Source of the DNA: Microvelia longipes
Lineage: Eukaryota > Arthropoda > Insecta > Hemiptera > Veliidae
Reading direction: 5' to 3'
Length of the DNA: 64,000 nt
NCBI GenBank assembly: GCA_018340805.1
Contig: JACMZG010001914.1
Span: forward strand, 29,792,931 to 29,856,930
The translations under genes and the position numbers were made by a program. Below, one piece after another: positions 57,441 to 64,000 of the stretch. Within the stretch, counting starts at the first letter, position 1, and each line of letters starts with the position of its first letter. The notes under the pieces are model-generated. The model worked only from the letters and a program-made list of their open reading frames with translations. It was not told where the DNA came from and ran no database searches.

Positions 57441-57889
57441 ACTGTTTATAAAAACCAAGTAGGAAAACTAAGAATCAATCGACTGAAAATTAAATACCTT
57501 TTAAGTTTAATTTAATATTTTAATAGATTAAATGCTGACTTCAGAAATATAATTTAAATTTCTTTTAAAATAAGGAATGGTTAAACGAAACGTTTTAATA
57601 GTGTCACCTATCAATCAAGATTGTTTGGTTGAATTTAGTGTATATTATTGTATAAAAATAAAAAGCTTGTAAATAAAATTGGGAAATGGAGCAAAGGTGT
57701 TAGATAACAACATTTTTGACGCTCTATTAACTAAATTTTTAATATTAAGTTTAATTTAATTTTCAAATTTTAAATTAACTTCAGATTTTTAAGGACTCGA
57801 TTAAGTATAAAATTGCGACAAGTTTTCAAAATGGAACCTGATGAGTATTGTTTATTCTTTCTTCTTTGTTTATTTCTTCCTTCTTTTCC

Positions 57890-57950
57890 TCATTTATACC
57901 GTACTTATATAGGAAAAATATATCGCTTCGCTCGTCCTTAGACTGTAAAA
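57890..57950 (+). repeat. R5S chimera, 5' end joined to a 3' block
   Basis: 'cctcatttataccgtac', 'tatataggaaaaatatatc' passes directly into 'gcttcgctcgtccttag', which is the reversed 3' motif. Together with 'aatgaggaaaaatataaag' at 58020 it forms a degenerate foldback of R5S ends. Confidence 0.5.
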
Positions 57951-57959
57951 ACACTTATT

Positions 57960-59454
57960 TTATTTCCTGTCGGACACATGTATGTTTACATACACACATG
58001 TATAAACACACATGTTTAAAATGAGGAAAAATATAAAGTCGATTCCTTACTCCTCCTATATGACTTACCTTAATACATTTTACTTTCTTTTAAAAAATCA
58101 ATAAAAACTCTTAAGTTCTAATAAGAAAGTTCTAATATTCTTTTCCTTATATTTTATTTATGTAAACATTTTAAATCTTTACAATAGCAAATTATAGAGT
58201 TTCTGTCTTTAATGGATTATATTTTTTTATTTATTTTATAAATAATCTAGTTTTTAACTATTAAATTAAATGAAACAATGTTATGGAGGAAACATCTTTT
58301 ATACATGAAGAATTTTTATATACTTATCTGATCACAATTAATAAGGAATTGAAGTCTAGAATTTATACAATTATAGATGTTAAGGTATAAATAGTAAATA
58401 AAATAAAACCAATACAATGTATTTGGAGCAAAGAATACATTTGTGTATTTTCTAATAGGATATAATTTTCTTTTTTATTTTTATAACTTACTAACTTTGA
58501 TTATTAACTTAGTTTATAAATATAAAATGTTTGCTTTAATCTAATTTGTAAGTATGACAAGTAATGACTTAAAAACGTATAAGAGATGATACTTAAAAAA
58601 ATGAAATTAAAAAAGGAAAGAAACAATTCTGCTAATGTCTTACAAAGATGTCATTAAAGATAATTTTTATTGCCCTGGTTCTGGAAGCGTTAAAGAAGCG
58701 TCACATAAAAATAGTTTTTTTCTTAACTTTTTTAATTAAAGTTAAGTTCTAGTCTAAAGTTCTAGCGTTAGTTTTCTAGTTTAACCAGTAAATCATTTAA
58801 GTATAAAAAAGATATTTTTTTCTTTTATTAGAAATAACCATCTTCATTTAGTAAATCTTTAAGTTGGATCTAATTAGGTAATTGGTCGGACATTTAAGGA
58901 GGTGATCTAGTTCAAAGTGTGTATATTCGAAAATTGAGATATAAGTGTTACACAAGGTAAAGGCATTTGATGTCTATCGTTGGAATTTTATCTGTAATCT
59001 GAACGTGCTGGGTGGAATGTGTCTGGGTAATTAGATTAATTTGTTTGATTAGAACGTTTAACTAAAAGGAATTAATTCCGATTTTAGTATTGCCCGCTTT
59101 TTTATTGTACTTGATAATAAGTTATCAAGTACATCACTTATTATGCTTAGAACACTTAGCGTGTGCTTCGAAGAATATAGTAATAATTGCTTTATTGGCA
59201 CTGCAATCGCCAATGGAAGCAGAATGTTTTCTCTCGAAAACATTCGTAAACGAGCCTGTTATCAGACGAAGTTCTTTTGTGTAAATTTACATTGTCATTA
59301 CATTGGCATAACATTTTCAATCTGAAACTTTATTCCTCCATATAGTTGGTCTACACTTACTATATACAATGTTCACTCCGTCAGATTTCTAGCCCATTAT
59401 TATATGCTAAAGTATTCAAGTATTAACAGTTTCAATTTTATTTTCACTTCTCAT
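57960..59454. other. AT-rich stretch; one GC-richer patch with several open frames
   Basis: 59058-59325 is open in two plus frames and one minus frame over 60 or so codons. No frame gives a recognisable protein. A hairpin CTTGATAATAAGTTATCAAG lies at 59110-59129. Confidence 0.35.
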
Positions 59455-59560
59455 TTATGCTGTAGTTATATAAGAAAAGTATTGTGTTTGCAATAAAAAT
59501 CCAAAACAGAGATTTCACCTGGATTATTCGTTTCAGGGGTTTTAAAACATCCCCGAAATT
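59455..59560 (+). repeat. R5S 5'-end fragment
   Basis: 'acttctcatttatgctgtag', 'aagaaaagtattgtgtttgc', 'gagatttcacctggatta' and 'cgtttcaggggtttt'. Confidence 0.75.
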
Positions 59561-59639
59561 TGGGTTTTGGGGAAAAATAAGAATAAAATCAAACAAACCG
59601 TATGAAAATGAGAAAATAACAATAATTAATGTACGTCAT

Positions 59640-59825
59640 CGTCTAGAGATAAAATCTTGTACGCTCCTTGGGAGTAAAATACTATTTTTCCAATCGCATT
59701 TACTTTCCTCGGCTTTGTCACGGGACTTAAACCTTAAACAAATAAATCCCTCGCAATCGGCTCGGGAGTTATTTGCTTTAGTTTCCTCGGCATTCTTTAT
59801 ACTCCCTTGATGCATAAATAACTAT
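59640..59825 (-). mobile_element. Element with the same terminus as element B
   Basis: Read on the minus strand it begins ATAGTTATTTATGCATC, then inverted segments 'gggagtataaag' and 'tattttactccc' bracket a GC-richer core with 'gccgaggaaac'/'gtttcctcggc'-like repeats. The terminus is that of 10219 and 62019; the interior differs. Confidence 0.45.
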
Positions 59826-59866
59826 TATTATTGTATGTGAAAACACAACACGACACGCAAAAAAAC

Positions 59867-60075
59867 GTGATCGTCGAGCCACATAACGTTTTAACCCCCT
59901 AGATTAACTTATTTTAGCTTCCTGATAGGATCAGGTGGTCTGCCATTTTGGATCGGGAATTTTTTGGCCCCTGGGCCCCTTCAAACTCCAGAAAATGGTC
60001 CCAAAAACAGTTTTTTCCTGATAGCGCTGTCTCTATTAGTTTTATTGAAGGCAAGGGGATCTTATTTAAAATTCA
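59867..60075 (+). repeat. Dispersed repeat E, copy 2
   Basis: 'ccctagattaacttatttt', 'gatcaggtggtctgccattt' and 'gatagcgctgtc' follow the order of 20108-20325. Confidence 0.65.
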
Positions 60076-60079
60076 TTAA

Positions 60080-61411
60080 ATTTGTGACTCGATATTTTTA
60101 CCATCAAATTTGGCTAATTAGCACTAGAGCTATTAATGTTCAAATATTACCAAAATACAAAAAAATCACTTATTTACACCCCAAAACACACATACATGTT
60201 GTTCAATGTTATCATGTTTAAGATAAAGGCAGACTTCAAGCATATTCTATCAAATTACTGGCAATATAAAGTTGTTCTAGAATAAAAGAGAGTAGCACAG
60301 CTTTCATACATGTTGATTTAATGTTTGTTATATAATTCTGAAAAAAAGGTAAAAACTTAAATTTTGCAAAAAATTAAGTTTTACCCTATGGTTTGATTTG
60401 CCACTGCGAAAAGACTTTTTTTCGACAGCCAACGAACAATTGATTTTCTTAACTCACGAAGACCATCTAAAAATATAGAATACTTGATACACCTTTTAGT
60501 TGCATTATTAATTTTTATCATGTCCTTAATTGCTTTTTATGAAAGAACTTTCCGTATAAATTATTAATTATAAACCAAGAAGCTACAAATTTTAATTAAC
60601 TAAATAGCTGAAAATATTGAACTAACTAGAAAGATATTTTTAAATTAAAAAGGAGAAGACACTATTTTTTTTTTTTTTAATAAAAAAACTTTATAGGTGA
60701 TTTTTTTCGTTAAAACGAAAGTTAAGATAAGTATCTAGAAAGATTATTTCAAGTTATAGCAGATAAAATGAGTATTGAGATTCTACGTCTTCGTCATTCA
60801 AAAGTAGCTTAGCTTGGGTCTACATAAATGAATCAATTTTTACTCCAGGTGGCTGTTTTATTTTGGCTTTCCAACATGCCAAATTTTCTACTACACCAAG
60901 CTACAATAGTGAGGATATTTATTGTACAGCTCAGTATTTTACTTTTTTATCTCCTACATGAATGATAAAGTATTGTAACTGCAACACACATTATGCATGA
61001 AATTTCTACGTTTCTGAACCTAGTCCATATTTGTAGATATGTATTGTTTGTAGTTTATAGTAAACTCTAAAAGGATACATATGTGTTAATAAAATACGTG
61101 TATTTTATCGCCGTTCTTTTGTCAACTACGATCCTCGAGATACAACTAAATAAATGGGGCTAAGTGGAGCTAAGACCCCAATGTTTTATAATTAATAATT
61201 TGAACGCTTGAATTTTAATGAAACCAACTTGTTGGCCGCTGATGGTGGCTGCAAACCCAGATTTGTATTATTACTTAATATTAATTTCGTGGAGAAACTT
61301 TTTTCTTCTTTCTCTGTTCACTCCACTAGCGTTTACAAATGAGACGTGAACATTTTGTTTAACATTTTGTTTAACTTCGCACAATCTAGGGTATTCTCAT
61401 GTTGTAATATA
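60080..61411. other. AT-rich stretch; possible decayed hammerhead end
   Basis: At 61235-61300 'gccgctgatggtggctgcaa' and, 50 nt later, 'tttcgtggagaaac' suggest a very degraded hammerhead-bearing end. Nothing else recognised. Confidence 0.35.
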
Positions 61412-62019
61412 TTTTTTTTGAGGTAGTACGTAATTGAGCACTTTATTGGACCGTTTTTAGGATGAGAAGCCAATCATTATTGTTATAGGAGGTTATTTAG
61501 TACTTTTCGCCTCCGAGGACAATAATGAATGTAAAAAAAACTCCTAGGACGTAAAAGTAATTGATATATTGCCGCCATTGCTGTAATGTAGCGTGTTCAA
61601 AAAACAATCTGTGTTAAACCTTCATGAGTTTTCTTTAAAAACGTTCATTTTGTTTCTGTTTTTGTTCGTAGACTAATTTTTTTTTCGTTTTTAAACGGTG
61701 TTCTTATTAACAATTTTTGTGTGTTTATTTGTAAAGCTTTTACATTTTTGAGTAAAAGTGTGAAGCTATGGATGAATTTAATGACGACGATAATATGGAG
61801 TTAATTGAACTTCTTTTTCAATTAAGTATATAGCGCAGTTTAATTTTTTTAATGAGTGCTTTATTTAATGAGTGCTACCTAAAAAAAAATAGTGTATGCC
61901 ATCCGGCTGAGAATGTCTTTATGTCTTAGCAATTTTTCCCGACTCGCTTCGCTCGTCGGTAAATCTAATTGGCCGTGACATAAAGACACACTTCTCAGCA
62001 TTATGCCATAAATAACTAT
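61412..62019 (-). mobile_element. DNA element B2, longer copy with a small acidic reading frame
   Basis: It matches 10219-10619 in reverse over both ends: 'gtagtacgtaattgagcac', 'ctcctaggacgtaaaagtaa', 'catgagttttctttaaaaac', then the palindromic end 'cagaatgtctttatgtc'-like arms around CCGACTCGCTTCGCTCGTCGG-type core, ending GCCATAAATAACTAT. About 220 bp (61668-61885) are extra and hold a 21-codon frame (61768-61833). B1 is therefore a deleted form of something like B2, itself likely deleted from a coding parent. Confidence 0.65.
61768..61833 (+). pseudogene. 21-codon acidic frame in element B2
   Basis: ATGGATGAATTTAATGACG begins a frame reading MDEFNDDDNMELIELLFQLSI before TAG. Short acidic starts with a following leucine-rich stretch are common at the N-termini of Harbinger-type and other cut-and-paste transposases. 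This may be the remains of such a start codon region, cut off by the internal deletion. Too short for assignment. Confidence 0.3.
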
Positions 62020-63504
62020 ACTCCTAAAAATAGAAAGTGAATATATTTATAGCCCAAGATTCACACCCCTAATATTTGGCTAAATGCAATCATTTTAAAA
62101 TAATGAATATAATTAAATGAGTTTAAAATGTTCATCTGTGCTGCACTTTTTATTTCAAAGCACCATACAATGGGCATAAAAAACTAAGTCAGTTATATTT
62201 TGTCAAATTTACCCTACTTAACATGACTGATATTCCCGCCTTCAAACAAGTCCTGCCAACATAAAAAGAAGAGCAATTAATAAAAAGTTATACAACCCTG
62301 CGGAAGCGAACCATACAAACCATTAGTTTCTTTCACTTTTCTAAATAAAGATATATGTTACTCGATCACACACCTCATTAGCAATATTTTTTACTCTTTG
62401 TTTTCTGTAACTTAATATTAATTTTTTAAATTTGCTTTATATTAGTGGATTTGAACAGCTTATGTTTTTAAAACTAAACTGTTCAATTTAATTTGTTTTT
62501 GTTTTTAAATAAAAATACCTCTTTTAAATCATCTTATCACTATTAATTTGCATATTTTAATTTAAATTTAGGACCTGAGAAGTTTTGAAAAATTAACTTT
62601 CGGGTTAAGGATGACACAACTTGCCATCGTCAATTTTGATTTACGAACGTTTAATTAATTATGAAATCATTGATAAAAACCTTAAATTAGAAATGTGTAG
62701 CAAAAATAATTTTAGCCCAAGAATCACTAGTTTTTTTTCTAATAATGGTCTGTCAAGATTAGACTTAAGATTTTTATGATGAAAGAAACAGACTTTCAAA
62801 TTGCTAAAAGCTTTAAGGCGATAAAGAAATATTTTATTATGCTACTAGGCACCAAAATGGAATTTTGTAGACGAGTTTTTTTAAATTAGCCTTAGAGCCG
62901 AAGGAGGGGAACAGATTATAAAAATTACAAGCCGAGGCACAAGTCGAATCTGGTAATACAAGCATTTGACTGACGAGGCGAAGTCGCATCAGGAAAATAG
63001 CGAATTGCCTGTAGTGACGTAGCCGATCAAGGTAATTGCTGTCTCGAGTCGGCAATGTTTTCTTTGCTGCATAGTATTATGTACTAAGTTATCTGCTTGT
63101 AAAATCAACTGTAAAATCTGATGTAAAATCAGCAACAGTTTTTTATTCTTAAAAATGTTTAGTTCAATTTTAATCAGTGACAGAAAAAAATAAAGATAAT
63201 AATAAATTATTTAATCAAGCTAAAAAGCTATAACTTATATATAAGTGAAAAGAAAAAGGTTTTAAATACTTGCTACGAGATATTAGAGTCGGTAGTTGTT
63301 ACAACAATCACAATATAAGGTAGAGTTTAAAGGTAAAAAGGCAAATTTTTTGCTTAAAAAAGTAAACATTTTAAAAATAAAACATAAAAAAATAGTTTTA
63401 CATAATCCATTTTAAATGTCGACTTCTGAAGACTACTGCTTATTTTTTAGACCAGTACTAAGAGTAAGTAGTTCTTATTTTCAGCCATATAATCGAATCC
63501 AGTC
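62020..63504. other. AT-rich stretch with one GC-richer patch
   Basis: 62870-63060 is richer in GC, repeats 'gccgagg', 'gacgaggcgaagtc', 'gtctcgagtcgg' and is open on the minus strand for 72 codons. The frame looks like a product of these motifs. Nothing else recognised. Confidence 0.35.
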
Positions 63505-63750
63505 TAAAAGAATCTTTTAGACATAGGCTTAGGTTCTAAAGATGAACCGGAACCTTTAGCTAGGAATGGGTTGTTAATCACGGAAATTCGCCCGACTGCG
63601 GACCACCGTGCCGAAATTATTTTGTAGTTGTGAACTTATATAGTTGTAAAGAAACGATAAAAAATTGTCGTGCCTACCAGGATTGTTGTTAAGCACGGAA
63701 ACACGCTTCCAAAGAAAATTCGCCCGACATACGGACCACCGCGCCACAAT
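63505..63750 (-). repeat. Dispersed repeat G, tandem dimer
   Basis: On minus, two successive units each start with 'gcgcggtggtccgtatgtcg' or 'gcacggtggtccgcagtcg' and contain 'tttccgtgcttaacaac'. The second continues into 'taaaggttccggttcatc' like 42837-42960, so the dimer is the same family. Confidence 0.65.
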
Positions 63751-64000
63751 TTTTCTCTATCCATGCAACTTGCATAAAAAATATTGTGTCATAGGTGTCA
63801 GCGCATTAATGAATCCTAACAGCCATCGAAGGTCCGAAGTTTTTTTATCTGCTCTAGTTCTTGAGATGATTGGCTACTCTTAGCTGACACACCCTAAATA
63901 TAATCTAACTGATAATCATTAGTTAGATATGTTAAGCTAGTATAAAATTATTTGGATATGCTAAATAAGCATAGCATTAGTTAGATGTGTTAAACTAGCA
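63751..64000. other. Stretch ending in a direct repeat
   Basis: 'attagttagat(a/g)tgttaa' recurs at about 63918 and 63976 with 58-bp spacing. The window ends inside the second copy. Confidence 0.5.

Noticed and set aside
59058..59325. Three overlapping open frames on both strands
   Set aside because: No frame is better than the others and no motif is visible.
62837..63055. 72-codon minus-strand frame in a GC-richer patch
   Set aside because: The patch repeats short CGAGG/CGAAG motifs, and the protein has no recognisable feature.

Overview
This looks like one window of an AT-rich eukaryotic nuclear genome, most likely an arthropod. The basis is the dense decayed mobile elements, short DNA transposons with clean target-site duplications (TSDs), long (TA)n tracts, tRNA-derived SINE heads, and no operon-like or bacterial gene structure. 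I cannot place the species. No intact protein-coding gene is visible. Most open frames are by-products of repeats, hairpin clusters or (TA)n tracts. Four short stretches look coding: a candidate 3'-terminal exon near 2.6-2.75 kb (minus), a candidate internal exon at 16296-16399, the first exon of a Myb/SANT-like gene inside a Harbinger-type transposon at 38026-38118, and a 21-codon acidic frame inside a DNA element at 61768-61833.

The dominant component is one dispersed family, called R5S here, of about 750 bp with about twenty full or partial copies in both orientations. Its 3' part carries the internal-promoter half of a 5S rRNA gene, followed by repeated GCGAAGCGAG-type blocks and a terminal T run. 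A sister subfamily (R5S-b) shares the 5' end and gave rise to a 37-bp minisatellite at 51.1-51.4 kb. Other elements sit inside R5S copies, and reconstructing the empty sites gives their TSDs: two foldback elements (13328-14039, 26200-26769; 3-bp TSD), a hammerhead-bearing inverted-repeat element (35701-35964; 13-bp TSD), a tRNA-derived SINE (35985-36240) and one DNA element (10219-10619).

The second theme is hammerhead-ribozyme-like motifs. Seven copies are seen, with compensatory changes in stems I and II and the minimal stem III known from Penelope-like elements. The third is DNA transposons: three copies of a 310-320 bp hAT-type MITE with 8-bp TSDs, two other hAT-type elements (22238-23108 and 41651-43447, the latter splitting a 71-bp hairpin satellite), and a Harbinger-type element (37478-38435, TSD TTA).

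A further family (I-K; 18.3, 23.7-24.45 and 56.7 kb) carries clusters of small perfect hairpins with 3-nt loops. A separate array at 48.07-48.70 kb repeats the GCGAGCGAAGCGAG motif about ten times outside any R5S copy. Between these lie AT-rich stretches in which I see nothing. Coordinates of diverged repeats are approximate by tens of bases. TSD-bounded elements are given to the base.
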